Assembly: GCF_021458635.1 (NCBI RefSeq)
Contig: NZ_JAIRDQ010000003.1
Coordinates: forward strand, 496,001-560,000
Direction of reading: 5' to 3'
DNA from: Bradyrhizobium monzae
GTDB lineage: Bacteria; Pseudomonadota; Alphaproteobacteria; Rhizobiales; Xanthobacteraceae
DNA length: 64,000 nt
This document shows, one piece after another, positions 28,932 through 37,637 of the stretch (position 1 is its first letter; the number at the start of each line of letters is the position of its first letter). The notes under the pieces are model-generated. The model was not told the DNA's origin, did no database searches, and saw only the letters and a program-made list of their open reading frames with translations. A program made the position numbers and the translations under genes.

Positions 28932-31900
28932 TTATTCAGCCGCTTCAGCAAGCGGAATTGCGTGCTGGTCATCGCTCCCATGCTGCGGCGCGGCAGGCTG
29001 CTCGGGGGTGCCGGCCTCGTCGAGGCTCTTGCGGAACCACAGGGCGTAGAGGCCCGGCAGGTACAGCAGGGTCAGGAAGGTCGCGACGAACAGGCCACCC
29101 ATGATGGTGATCGCCATCGGGCCCCAGAAAGCCGACCGCGACAACGGGATCATCGCCAGGATGGCGGCAAGCGCCGTCAACACCACCGGACGGGCGCGGC
29201 GGACGGTCGCCTCGACGATCGCCTCCCGGCGAGTCAAGCCATGCGAAACGTCGGTCTCGATCTGGTCGACCAGGATGACTGCGTTGCGCATGATCATGCC
29301 GGCGAGTGCGATCAGGCCGAGCAGCGCCACAAAACCGAACGGGGCGTTGGCGATGTTGAGCCCCAACGAGGCGCCGACGATACCGAGCGGCGCAGTGAGG
29401 AACACCAGGATCAGGCGCGAGAAGCTCTGCAGCTGGATCATCAGCAGCGTCAGCATCACCATGACCATCACCGGGAAGAGGATGAAGATCGAGGCGTTAC
29501 CCTTGGCGGATTCCTCGAACGCACCACCCGGCTCGATGCGGTAGGCCGGCTCGAGGTAGTCCTTGATCTGCTGCAGCTTCGGCGTGATCTGGCTGGTGAC
29601 GTCGGGTGCCTGCACGCCGTCGACGACGTCGGAGCGCACGGTGATCGCCATGTCGCGGTTGCGCCGCCACATGATCGGCTCCTCGTGGGCGTACTCGATC
29701 TTGGCGATCTGCTGCAGCGGCACAGCCACGCCGTTCTTCGAGGTGATGGTCAGATCGCCGACGCCGCCGAGGTCGAGACGCTCGGACGGGATCGCGCGGG
29801 CAACCACGCCGACCTTCTCGATGCCGTCACGCACGGTCGTGACCTGCGCGCCGGAGATCAGCATGGACAACGCTTGCGAGACGTCCTGCGGGGTCAGGCC
29901 CATGGCACGAGCGCGATCCTGGTCGACGACGAGCTTGAGGTACGGAGATTGCTCGTTCCAGTCGAGCTGGACGTCCTTGACGCTCTTGTTCTGCCGCATG
30001 ACGTCGCGAACCTGGTAGGCGATCTCGCGCACCTTGTTGGCGTCGGGGCCGATCACGCGGAACTGCACGGGGAAGCCGACCGGCGGACCGAAATTGAAAC
30101 GGTCGACGCGCACGCGCGCCTCCGTCAGCATGCCGTCGGCGACGGCGCCCTCGATCTTGGCCTTGACGCGCTCGCGTGCCTCGACGCCCTTGGCGACGAT
30201 GACGATCTCGGCAAAGGCCTCGTTCGGCAGCTGCGGGTTGAGGCCGAGCCAGAAGCGCGGCGAGCCCTGGCCGACGTAAGACGTATAGGTATCGATATCC
30301 TTGTCGTCCTTGAGCAGCGTCTCGGCCTTCTTGACCGCCTTCTCGGTGACGTTGAAGGCGGTGCCCTCGGGCAGGCGCAGCTGCAGGAACAGCTCAGGCC
30401 GCTCCGACAGCGGGAAGAACTGCTGCTGGACATGGCCGAAGCCGACGATGGCAGCGATGAAGACGCCGACGGTCGCGGCCACCACGGTGATGCGATGATT
30501 GACGCACCATTGCACGATGGCGCGCAGGCCGCGGTACATGCGGGTCTCGTAGACCGCGTGCGGATCGTGATTGTGATGCACCTTGATGTTGGGCAGCAGC
30601 ATGACGCCGATATAGGGCGTGAAGATCACCGCCACGAACCAGGACGCGACCAGTGCGATCGCCACGATCCAGAAGATGCTACCGGCATACTCGCCGACCG
30701 CGGAATTGGCAAAGCCGATGGGGAGGAAGCCAGCGGCCGTGACCAACGTTCCCGTGAGCATCGGAAACGCGGTAGATTCCCAGGCAAACGACGCCGCGCG
30801 AAACCGGTCCCAGCCCTGCTCCATCTTCACCACCATCATCTCGACCGCGATGATGGCGTCGTCGACGAGCAGGCCGAGCGCGATGATCAGCGCACCGAGC
30901 GTAATACGATGCAGGTCGAGCGACATCGTGTTCATGACGATGAAGACGATGCCGAGCACCAGCGGCACGGAGAGCGCGACCACGATGCCGGTGCGCCAGC
31001 CGAGCGCGAGGAACGAGACGAACAGCACGATGACGAGTGCTTCCATGAAGGAATGCACGAATTCGCCGACGGCGTGCTCGACCACCTTGGGCTGATCGGC
31101 GATCAGCGCGACGTCGACGCCCTGCGGCACGGCCTTCATGAACTCTGCGGTCGCCTTCTCGACCTCCTTGCCGAGATCGAGGATGTTGGCGCCCTTGGCG
31201 GTGACGACGCCGATGCCGATCGCGGGCTTGCCTTCCTGGCGGACGACGAAGCTCGGCGGATCGACATAGCCGTGGGTGACGGTGGCGATGTCGCCCAGGC
31301 GGAACACGCGGCCGTTGCTCTCGACCGGGGTCTCGGCCACGGCCTTGGCGCCGTCGAGCGCGCCGGTGACCCGCAGCGGTACGCGCTGCGACGAGGTCTC
31401 GACCGTACCGGCCGGCGTCACGTTGTTCTGCTTGGCAAGCGAATCGAACAGCGCCTGCGGCGTGATGCCGAGGGTGGCGAGCTTGGCGTGGCTGAACTCG
31501 ACGAAGATGCGCTCGTCCTGGTTGCCGTAGACGTCGACCTTGGTCACGCCGGGCACCTTGAGCAGGCGCTGACGGAAACCTTCCGAGACCTTCTTGAGCT
31601 GGGCGTAATCGGCGCCATCGCCGGTCATCATGTAGAGGATGGAGTCGACGTCGGAGAACTCGTCGTTGACTACCGGCCCCAGAATCCCAGCGGGCAGCTG
31701 GCCCTGCACGTCGACCAGCTTCTTGCGCAGGAGATAGAAGAGATAAGGCACATCCTTCGGCGGCGTGGAGTCGCGGAAGGTGACCTGAAGCGCGGTGAAG
31801 CCGGGCTTGGAGTAGGTCTGCACCTTCTCGAAGTAAGGCAGTTCCTGGATCTTCTTTTCGATGGGATCCGCGACCTGGGCCTGCATTTCCTGCGCGGTCG

Positions 31901-32069
31901 CGCCTGGCCACATCACGGAGACATTGACCACCTTCACCGTGAAGAACGGATCCTCGGCGCGGCCGAGCTTCTGATATGAGAAGAAGCCGGCGACGCCGAG
32001 CACGAGCATCAAGAACAGGACCAGCGTCGGATGGCTGACGGCCCAGGCCGAAAGGTTGAAGCGCTTCAT
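28932..32069 (-). CDS. RND efflux transporter permease (AcrB/MexB-like, HAE1 type)
   Basis: This inner-membrane proton/drug antiporter forms a trimer. The product is 1045 residues with 12 predicted membrane helices and two large periplasmic loops. The first helix follows MKRFNLSAW. Helix 4 carries GLLVDDAIIAVE (the conserved Asp pair for proton relay), and the duplicated half ends with GMIMRNAVILVDQ. ATG 32069 has GGAGAG upstream. With the lipoprotein adaptor 178 bp upstream and the TetR gene downstream it forms a typical efflux locus. No outer-membrane channel gene is adjacent, so a shared TolC-like protein is presumably used. Confidence 0.94.
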   Translation of the reverse strand: MKRFNLSAWAVSHPTLVLFLMLVLGVAGFFSYQKLGRAEDPFFTVKVVNVSVMWPGATAQEMQAQVADPIEKKIQELPYFEKVQTYSKPGFTALQVTFRDSTPPKDVPYLFYLLRKKLVDVQGQLPAGILGPVVNDEFSDVDSILYMMTGDGADYAQLKKVSEGFRQRLLKVPGVTKVDVYGNQDERIFVEFSHAKLATLGITPQALFDSLAKQNNVTPAGTVETSSQRVPLRVTGALDGAKAVAETPVESNGRVFRLGDIATVTHGYVDPPSFVVRQEGKPAIGIGVVTAKGANILDLGKEVEKATAEFMKAVPQGVDVALIADQPKVVEHAVGEFVHSFMEALVIVLFVSFLALGWRTGIVVALSVPLVLGIVFIVMNTMSLDLHRITLGALIIALGLLVDDAIIAVEMMVVKMEQGWDRFRAASFAWESTAFPMLTGTLVTAAGFLPIGFANSAVGEYAGSIFWIVAIALVASWFVAVIFTPYIGVMLLPNIKVHHNHDPHAVYETRMYRGLRAIVQWCVNHRITVVAATVGVFIAAIVGFGHVQQQFFPLSERPELFLQLRLPEGTAFNVTEKAVKKAETLLKDDKDIDTYTSYVGQGSPRFWLGLNPQLPNEAFAEIVIVAKGVEARERVKAKIEGAVADGMLTEARVRVDRFNFGPPVGFPVQFRVIGPDANKVREIAYQVRDVMRQNKSVKDVQLDWNEQSPYLKLVVDQDRARAMGLTPQDVSQALSMLISGAQVTTVRDGIEKVGVVARAIPSERLDLGGVGDLTITSKNGVAVPLQQIAKIEYAHEEPIMWRRNRDMAITVRSDVVDGVQAPDVTSQITPKLQQIKDYLEPAYRIEPGGAFEESAKGNASIFILFPVMVMVMLTLLMIQLQSFSRLILVFLTAPLGIVGASLGLNIANAPFGFVALLGLIALAGMIMRNAVILVDQIETDVSHGLTRREAIVEATVRRARPVVLTALAAILAMIPLSRSAFWGPMAITIMGGLFVATFLTLLYLPGLYALWFRKSLDEAGTPEQPAAPQHGSDDQHAIPLAEAAE

Positions 32070-32127
32070 CGCACTCTCCGGAAAAAACGATCCAATTGCC
32101 AAAAACGACAGCCGCTCTGTTCAGGGC

Positions 32128-32190
32128 GTCGTCGCGAGGCAGCGAAGCAATCCAGGGGGCTGGGCAGATTCTGGATCGCTTCGCCGCTTC
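32128..32190. repeat. Dispersed palindromic repeat, family A (copy 3, diverged)
   Basis: It shares GCGAAGCAATCCAG and the inverted TCTGGATCGCTTCG with the other copies. It lies between the efflux adaptor and the pump gene, so if they are one transcript it would form an intra-operon hairpin that could set their relative expression. Confidence 0.7.
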
Positions 32191-32247
32191 AGCCTTTGCG
32201 TAGGGGCAAGGGCCGAAACTCACCTCACACGACGTAACTCGTAAGCT

Positions 32248-33354
32248 TTAGAAAGACAGTGACGACACGACCCGCACCTTCTGGCCGGGATCGAGCTTCT
32301 GCACGCCGAGCGTGACGATCTTGGCACCCTCATCGACACCGCTGGTGATGACGACGTCGTTGCTGTCGTAGGACTTCACCGCGACGGGCTTCAGCGTGAC
32401 CGCGCCATTGTCGTCGACGACGTAGAAGGACGGCTTGCCGCCTTCGTTGAACAGCGCCGACAACGGCAACCGGGCGACGCGCTCGGTGGCGGCGTCCGAC
32501 AGCGTCAGCGTCGCGGTCATGCCGAGCGAAACCTTGTCGTCGGCCTCGGGCAGCGAGAACTTTGCGAGATAGGTGCGCGTGGCGGAATCCGCGGTGGGCG
32601 CGATCTCGCGCAGCTTCGCCGTGTATTTCTTGTCCGGCTCCGACCAAAGGGTGACGCTGGCGGCGCCCGATTTGGCACGTCCGACCAGCGTCTCAGGGAT
32701 CGCGACGACCGCTTCCTTTTCGGCAAAGCGGGCGACACGGATCGAGGTCTGGCCTGCGGCAACCACCTGGCCGGGCTCGATCAGCGTTGCCGTGACGACG
32801 CCACGGGCGTCGGCATTGAGCGTCGCGTAGGACAGGGAATTCTTGGTCAGTTCGACGGAGCGGACGGCGCGGTCCAGGCGCGCGCGGGCCTCGTCAGCAG
32901 CCGCGCGGCTCGAATCCATCGCGGCATCGGTGGTCCAGCCCTTGGCCTTCAGATCCTTGGCGCGCTGCTCGGCGGCTGCAGCCTGGGCCAACACGCCGGT
33001 GGCGGCGGTCTGCTCGGCGACGGCCTGCTCGGCCTGGAGCTTCAGGTCGACTTCGTCGAGGGTGGCGAGCGGTTGCCCGATCTCGACGGTCTGGCCGACT
33101 TCGACCAAACGCTTGTCGACCTTGCCGGCGACGCGAAAGCCGAGATCGCTCTCGATCCGCGGCCTGACGGTGCCGACGAAGCTGCGCTCCGGGGTCTCGG
33201 CATCATAATGGGCGGTTGCGACCAGAACCGGCCGCGGCGGCTCGGCCTTTTGCGCCACGGTATCGTTGCACCCGGCCAGCGCAGCGGCCATCAGGGCCAG
33301 CGACACACCCGCCAAGAGCCTGGAATAGCTGGACAAAACGGACCGAACGAACAT
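32248..33354 (-). CDS. RND efflux periplasmic adaptor lipoprotein
   Basis: This membrane-fusion protein links the RND pump to an outer-membrane channel. The product is 368 residues. A lipoprotein signal peptide ends in the lipobox LAGC (Cys near residue 29). The order is lipoyl half (GFRVAGKVDKRLVEVGQ), alpha-hairpin with an Ala/Gln/Glu-rich coiled coil (about 100-165), second lipoyl half, beta-barrel (LREIAPTADSATRTY) and a membrane-proximal domain. ATG 33354 has AGGAG upstream; the TTG 24 bases earlier is less likely. The first 80 bp upstream is AT-rich and contains a TTGACT-like -35 and repeated TCAGT/TGAC elements that could bind the TetR protein. Confidence 0.92.
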   Translation of the reverse strand: MFVRSVLSSYSRLLAGVSLALMAAALAGCNDTVAQKAEPPRPVLVATAHYDAETPERSFVGTVRPRIESDLGFRVAGKVDKRLVEVGQTVEIGQPLATLDEVDLKLQAEQAVAEQTAATGVLAQAAAAEQRAKDLKAKGWTTDAAMDSSRAAADEARARLDRAVRSVELTKNSLSYATLNADARGVVTATLIEPGQVVAAGQTSIRVARFAEKEAVVAIPETLVGRAKSGAASVTLWSEPDKKYTAKLREIAPTADSATRTYLAKFSLPEADDKVSLGMTATLTLSDAATERVARLPLSALFNEGGKPSFYVVDDNGAVTLKPVAVKSYDSNDVVITSGVDEGAKIVTLGVQKLDPGQKVRVVSSLSF

Positions 33355-33573
33355 CGGAGGACACTCCTGCGTCTTCAATGAGAGGAATGTCGACTAATCA
33401 CTGATAAAAGTCAATAATCGTCAGTCATCAGGAAAGCGTGATCGTTAAGGGGTGGTAGAGATTGGGAGACCCTTCTCACGGAGGTGCTATCGTAGGGCAG
33501 GCGAGGCCGTGAGCCCGGATGGAGCGCAGCGGGCCTCAGGCCAGATATTGTAAGGTCGGCAAAGGCGCGTCAG

Positions 33574-33622
33574 CGCCGTGCCCACGAGACTAGCGGTGGG
33601 CACGCTGCGCTTTGCCCACCCT
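33574..33622. repeat. Dispersed repeat, family B (partial copy)
   Basis: It carries GCGCCGTGCCCAC and its inverse GTGGGCACG, then GCTTTGCCCACCCTT. A fuller copy lies at 44770-44862. The 287-bp gap in which it sits (33355-33641) otherwise holds the efflux promoter and no gene. Confidence 0.75.
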
Positions 33623-33641
33623 TGGGACCGTCCACTCGGCT

Positions 33642-34973
33642 CTACCGCCCCTGCTCTGCGAACTCGTGCTTGGTCTCGTGGCCGCCGACGAAGACCAGAA
33701 TGCCGGCGAGCAGCGGCAGAACGGCGAGCACCAGCAGGCCGGTCGAGGTCTGGCCGGTGGCTTCCTTGACCCAGCCGATCAGATAGGGACCGCCGAAGCC
33801 CGCGAGATTGCCGATCGAGTTGATCAGTGCGATGGCGCCGGCAGCCGCCGTGCCCGACAGCCACGAGGTCGGCAAGGTCCAGAATACGCCGAAGACGCAG
33901 AACACGCCGATTGCGGCGAAGGTCAGCGCCACCATCGTCATGGTGGGATCTGTGATGTAGCTGGAGATGGCGAGAGCGACCGCGATCAGGATCATGGGTG
34001 CACCAACATGCATCACGCGCTCGCGCGTGGCGTCCGAATGCCGTGCCCACAGGATCATGGCGATCGTGCCGAACACATAGGGGATCGCGGTGACGAAGCC
34101 GGTCTGGGCGTTGCTGAGGCCGAACGCCTTGACGATCTGCGGCAGCCAGAACTGCATGCCGTAGAGCGCGCCGACAAAGCCGAAATAGATCAGGCTGAGC
34201 GCGATCACCTTCGGTGAGGACAGGGCTTCACCGAGTGAGAGATGCTTCACCGCCTGCTTGGCCGCGATTTCCGAATCGAGCTTCGACTTGAGCCAGGCCT
34301 TCTGCTCGGCCGAGAGCCAGTCCGCCTTCTCCGGCCGGTCGGTGAGATAGAACCAGGTGACGATGCCGAGCAGCACCGAGGGAATGCCCTCGAGAATGAA
34401 CAACCACTGCCAGCCCTTCAGCCCCATCGCACCGTCGAGGCCGAGCAGCAGGCCCGAGATCGGTGCGCCGATCACGGTCGAAACCGGCACGGCGATCGCA
34501 AAGGCCGCGAGGAAGCGGCCGCGATATTCGGCCGGGTACCAGTAGGTGAGATAGAGGATGATGCCGGGAAAGAAGCCGGCTTCGGCCACGCCGAGCAGGA
34601 AGCGCAGGACGTAGAAGCTGGTCACGCTGTTCACCAGCGCCATCAGCGCCGAGATGATGCCCCAGGTCACCATGATGCGGGCGATCCAGCGGCTGGCGCC
34701 GAACTTTTCCAGCGCCAGATTGCTCGGCACCTCGAAGATGAAATAGCCGATGAAGAAGATGCCGGCGCCCCAGGAGAAGATCAGCGGCGTGAACTTCAAC
34801 TCGGCATTCATGGTCAGCGCGGCGAAGCCGAGATTGACGCGGTCGAGATAGGAGAAGAAGTAGGCCAGCACCAGGAACGGGATCAGACGCCAGGAGATGG
34901 CGCGGATGGTCGACGTCTCGATTTCGCTCTTGGATGTGCAGGCGGAACCGGCATAGGTCGTGGTCTGGCTCAT
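33642..34973 (-). CDS. MFS transporter, anion:cation symporter (ACS) type
   Basis: This is a 443-residue inner-membrane carrier with 12 predicted helices. The ACS-family signature is visible: FFSYLDRVNLGFAALTMN (helix 1) and FFIGYFIFEVPSNLALEKFGA (seen in parts: FEVPSNLALEKFGA), followed by RFLLGVAEAGFFPG. Members import organic anions such as tartrate, phthalate, hydroxyphenylacetate or sugar acids with protons; the substrate cannot be fixed. ATG 34973 follows a G-rich GGGGGAAG tract. The frame extends to 35363, but that part is antisense to the next gene. A catabolic LacI repressor lies 0.5 kb away. Confidence 0.9.
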   Translation of the reverse strand: MSQTTTYAGSACTSKSEIETSTIRAISWRLIPFLVLAYFFSYLDRVNLGFAALTMNAELKFTPLIFSWGAGIFFIGYFIFEVPSNLALEKFGASRWIARIMVTWGIISALMALVNSVTSFYVLRFLLGVAEAGFFPGIILYLTYWYPAEYRGRFLAAFAIAVPVSTVIGAPISGLLLGLDGAMGLKGWQWLFILEGIPSVLLGIVTWFYLTDRPEKADWLSAEQKAWLKSKLDSEIAAKQAVKHLSLGEALSSPKVIALSLIYFGFVGALYGMQFWLPQIVKAFGLSNAQTGFVTAIPYVFGTIAMILWARHSDATRERVMHVGAPMILIAVALAISSYITDPTMTMVALTFAAIGVFCVFGVFWTLPTSWLSGTAAAGAIALINSIGNLAGFGGPYLIGWVKEATGQTSTGLLVLAVLPLLAGILVFVGGHETKHEFAEQGR

Positions 34974-35040
34974 GGCTTCCCCCCGGGTTATTGCTTTTGT
35001 GAGCTGATCCGGGGTTTTCAGCATCGCGGGCAAAGAGTCA

Positions 35041-35538
35041 ATGGAACAAGCAATGCACGGCGCGCAACCGGTCAACACCGTTGCGCCGCTGCGGACATCG
35101 CTGATCCGTGCCGTCTTGGCGCTGGTCGTGATCGCCTGCGGGCTATCCTTGCGCTGGTATGGTCTTCCGCTCGGGCTTCCTGCCTTCGTCGTGAAGTATG
35201 GCGGCTCGCTGTTGTGGGCGACCATGGTGTTCCTGCTGGTCGGGGCGTTGGCGCCACGGCTGCCGCGGACGCAGATCGCGGCCATCGCGGCAGCAATTGC
35301 CATCGTGGTCGAGTTCTCGCGGCTGGTGCACACCCCGTGGCTCGATGCGTTCCGGCTCACCACCGCAGGCGCGCTGCTGTTGGGCCGAATCTTTTCGCTG
35401 TGGAATTTGGTCGCCTATCTCATCGGTATCGTGGCCGGCGTCTGGCTCGACAGCCGTGTCGCGAGCTTCGGCCAAGGCCGCATCCTGCCCCGACGTAGCA
35501 AGCTCAATTCGCAAGAGGCCGGCTCGACCCGCGAATGA
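35041..35538 (+). CDS. DUF2809 family membrane protein
   Basis: The product is 165 residues with four to five membrane helices. The pattern KYGGSLLWATMVFLLVG, VEFSRLVHTPWLDAFR and LWNLVAYLIGIVAGVW matches DUF2809, a family distantly like VanZ. Its function is unknown. The start ATG 35041 is 67 bp from the divergent MFS gene, and the C-terminus overlaps the convergent LacI gene by 35 bp (35504-35538), an unusual tail-to-tail overlap. Confidence 0.8.
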   Translation: MEQAMHGAQPVNTVAPLRTSLIRAVLALVVIACGLSLRWYGLPLGLPAFVVKYGGSLLWATMVFLLVGALAPRLPRTQIAAIAAAIAIVVEFSRLVHTPWLDAFRLTTAGALLLGRIFSLWNLVAYLIGIVAGVWLDSRVASFGQGRILPRRSKLNSQEAGSTRE

Positions 35539-36538
35539 TCAGCTCCGTCGGCACGGTGAGACCACGGCCGCGCTCGATCTCGTCGCCGCGCATCCGCTCC
35601 AGCAGCATGGTCGCGGCGTGGCGGCCCATGGCCGCAAGATCCCACTCGATCGCCGTGATAGGCGGCGTGTGCAGTTCGGCCAGGTCGGAGTCGCTGCCAG
35701 CCACCACCGAAATCCCGTCACCGACGGCAATGCTCATCGTCCGCAGGGCTCTCAGGCAGCCGCCGAGCACGTCCATCGCCGCGACGAAGAGCGCCGTCGG
35801 GGGATTCGCGATACTCATGAGCGACGCCGTCGCCCGATAGGCGTCTTCGCTCGAGAGCACATTATCGCGCAACAGTTTCGGATCCGGCGCGATCCCCGCA
35901 GCCGAATACGCCTCGCGAAATCCGTCGAGGCGGCTTCGCGACGGGAAGGCCTTGGTATCGCCGACAAGCATGGCGATCCGACGGTGCCCAAGGCCAATCA
36001 GATGGCTCGTCGCAAGGCGCGCACCCTCGCGATGATCGGCCATGACGCGATCGAGCGCCGCGATGCTGTCCCGGTCGATGAGCAGGACCGGCATCGGCGC
36101 CTCCGACAGCGCTTCGCGCACGTCCCGGTGCTGCTCGTCGCTCAGCGTCATCATCACGCCATCCACCCGGCGCCTGCGAAAGGCGCCCAGCAAATCGATC
36201 TCGACGTCGGGGCGGTTGGTCGTGCTCGCCAGAAGCAAAGTGTATCCAGCCTCACGCAGGACCGCCTCGGCCTCCTTGATGAACAGCGCGAAGCGCGGGA
36301 TGTCGAAATCGCGAATCGCGCAGGCCACGAGGCGCGAACGTCCCGCACGCATGCTCTGCGCCGTGACATCGACCTCGTAGCCGAGATCAGCCATGGCCCT
36401 TTCGACGCGCTCGCGCAGCCCTGGGGTCACCGTGGGATGACCATTGAGCACACGGGATACGGTGCCGACCGCGACGCCGGCCTCGCGGGCGACGTCCTTG
36501 ACCTTTACAGTCTGCGATCGAAGCGGCTGGGATGACAT
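35504..36538 (-). CDS. LacI-family transcriptional regulator
   Basis: The product is 344 residues. The N-terminal LacI helix-turn-helix is VKVKDVAREAGVAVGTVSRV (about 11-30), followed by the hinge-helix region LGYEVDVTAQSMR. A periplasmic-binding-protein-like effector domain occupies about 65-335. Its DNA target is very probably the 12-bp palindrome TGAACCGGTTCA, present twice in the intergenic region just upstream: one copy 11 bp before its own start and one near the divergent dehydrogenase. This implies autorepression plus control of the neighbour. The effector is probably a sugar or sugar acid, but is unidentified. Confidence 0.93.
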   Translation of the reverse strand: MSSQPLRSQTVKVKDVAREAGVAVGTVSRVLNGHPTVTPGLRERVERAMADLGYEVDVTAQSMRAGRSRLVACAIRDFDIPRFALFIKEAEAVLREAGYTLLLASTTNRPDVEIDLLGAFRRRRVDGVMMTLSDEQHRDVREALSEAPMPVLLIDRDSIAALDRVMADHREGARLATSHLIGLGHRRIAMLVGDTKAFPSRSRLDGFREAYSAAGIAPDPKLLRDNVLSSEDAYRATASLMSIANPPTALFVAAMDVLGGCLRALRTMSIAVGDGISVVAGSDSDLAELHTPPITAIEWDLAAMGRHAATMLLERMRGDEIERGRGLTVPTELIIRGSSRPLAN

Positions 36539-36547
36539 GCCCGCCTT

Positions 36548-36561
36548 ATGAACCGGTTCAC
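36548..36561. promoter_or_regulatory. LacI-type operator O1
   Basis: The perfect palindrome TGAACCGGTTCA (36549-36560) with central CGG/CCG is typical for LacI-GalR proteins. It lies 11 bp upstream of the repressor gene's start codon, so binding would block its own transcription. Confidence 0.85.
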
Positions 36562-36644
36562 CAACTCGAGCAAGCTTTTACGACTACAATCGCCTCAAAA
36601 CTAGGCACACGTGTAACAAACGGTCTTCCACGATTACCCTCTTG

Positions 36645-36658
36645 ATGAACCGGTTCAT
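36645..36658. promoter_or_regulatory. LacI-type operator O2
   Basis: The same 12-bp palindrome occurs at 36646-36657, extended to 14 bp (ATGAACCGGTTCAT), 83 bp before the dehydrogenase start. Its centre is 97 bp from that of O1, about nine helical turns, compatible with loop formation between the two sites. Confidence 0.85.
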
Positions 36659-36740
36659 TGACTCCAGCGCCGGACTCGGCACAATGGAGAGCCGCATGAG
36701 GAGACCTCATCCTCTCGATCGGACGCATTGGAGAAGAGCC

Positions 36741-37637
36741 ATGCCGCAGCCAAAGGTCGCCTTTGTTGGATTTGGCGAGGCCGCGCAATGCTTTGCAAAA
36801 CATCTCGCGGCGCAGACCGGTGCGCCGATGGTCGCGTTCTGTCAGGGCAAGACGCATGCGCCGCCCTACTCGCAGGTCTTTCGCGCGATGGCGGCCGGTT
36901 GTGGCGTCACGCTGGTCGAGCGGCTTGACGATCTGTCGGACGCGGACGTGATCTTTTCCGCGGTCGTCGTTGCGGTCGCAGCCGAGACCGGCGAAGCGAT
37001 ATCCAGGATCGTACGTCCCGGCTGTCTCGTGGTGGACATCAACGCCGCGAGCCCGCGAACCAAAAGACGTGTCGCCGAAGCCGTCGAGGCGCGCGGCGGC
37101 GTGTTCGCGGACACGAATCTGATGGGTTCGGTCGACCTCTATGGCGCGGCGGTCGCGCTCTATACGTCCGGCAGCGGAGCCGAGCGCTTCGCAGACATTT
37201 TCAGGCCACTCGGTTTTCGCATCGAGGTAGCGGGTCCCGAAGCTGGAACAGCAGCGGCCGTGAAGATGCTGCGGAGCGTGGTGACGAAAGGCATGGAAGC
37301 GCTGCTGGTCGAAGCCCTGACCGCCGCAACGCTCGCCGGCGTGCGAGAGGAGACCATGCGCGGGCTTTGCGCGTCGATGGATGCCACCACGTTCAGCAAA
37401 TTCCTGGACATGTGCGTCCGCTCCGACGTGCTGCATGCCGAGCGGCGCGCCGTGGAAATGGAAGGCGTGGCGGAGGGCCTGCGGGAATTGGGCTTCGATC
37501 CCCTGATGACGACCGCCACAACGGAGCGATTGAGAGTCTCCGCGCAACTCGGGTTACGGGAAGAATTTGCGCAACGCTCCGGCTATTCGGCCGACGAGGT
37601 GCTGGACCGATACGCTGACGCTCACTCCGCCAGCTGA
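36741..37637 (+). CDS. NAD-binding 6-phosphogluconate dehydrogenase-like protein with DUF1932 domain
   Basis: This beta-hydroxyacid dehydrogenase-type oxidoreductase has 298 residues. The N-terminal Rossmann fold has VAFVGFGEAAQCFAKHL (GxGxxA near 11). The region LVVDINAASPRTK precedes a glycine-containing loop (GGVFADTNLMGSV), and the probable catalytic Lys is in KMLRSVVTKGMEALL. The C-terminal half matches DUF1932. Relatives oxidise sugar acids or hydroxy-acids in catabolic operons. I chose ATG 36741 (GGAGAAGAG upstream) over the upstream ATG at 36642, which precedes the operator. It overlaps the convergent glycosylase gene by 16 bp. Confidence 0.87.
   Translation: MPQPKVAFVGFGEAAQCFAKHLAAQTGAPMVAFCQGKTHAPPYSQVFRAMAAGCGVTLVERLDDLSDADVIFSAVVVAVAAETGEAISRIVRPGCLVVDINAASPRTKRRVAEAVEARGGVFADTNLMGSVDLYGAAVALYTSGSGAERFADIFRPLGFRIEVAGPEAGTAAAVKMLRSVVTKGMEALLVEALTAATLAGVREETMRGLCASMDATTFSKFLDMCVRSDVLHAERRAVEMEGVAEGLRELGFDPLMTTATTERLRVSAQLGLREEFAQRSGYSADEVLDRYADAHSAS

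Noticed and set aside
28962..31979. 1005-residue open frame on the plus strand
   Set aside because: It is antisense to the RND pump gene; composition is Asp/His/Arg-rich with no domain pattern, typical of a GC-rich shadow.
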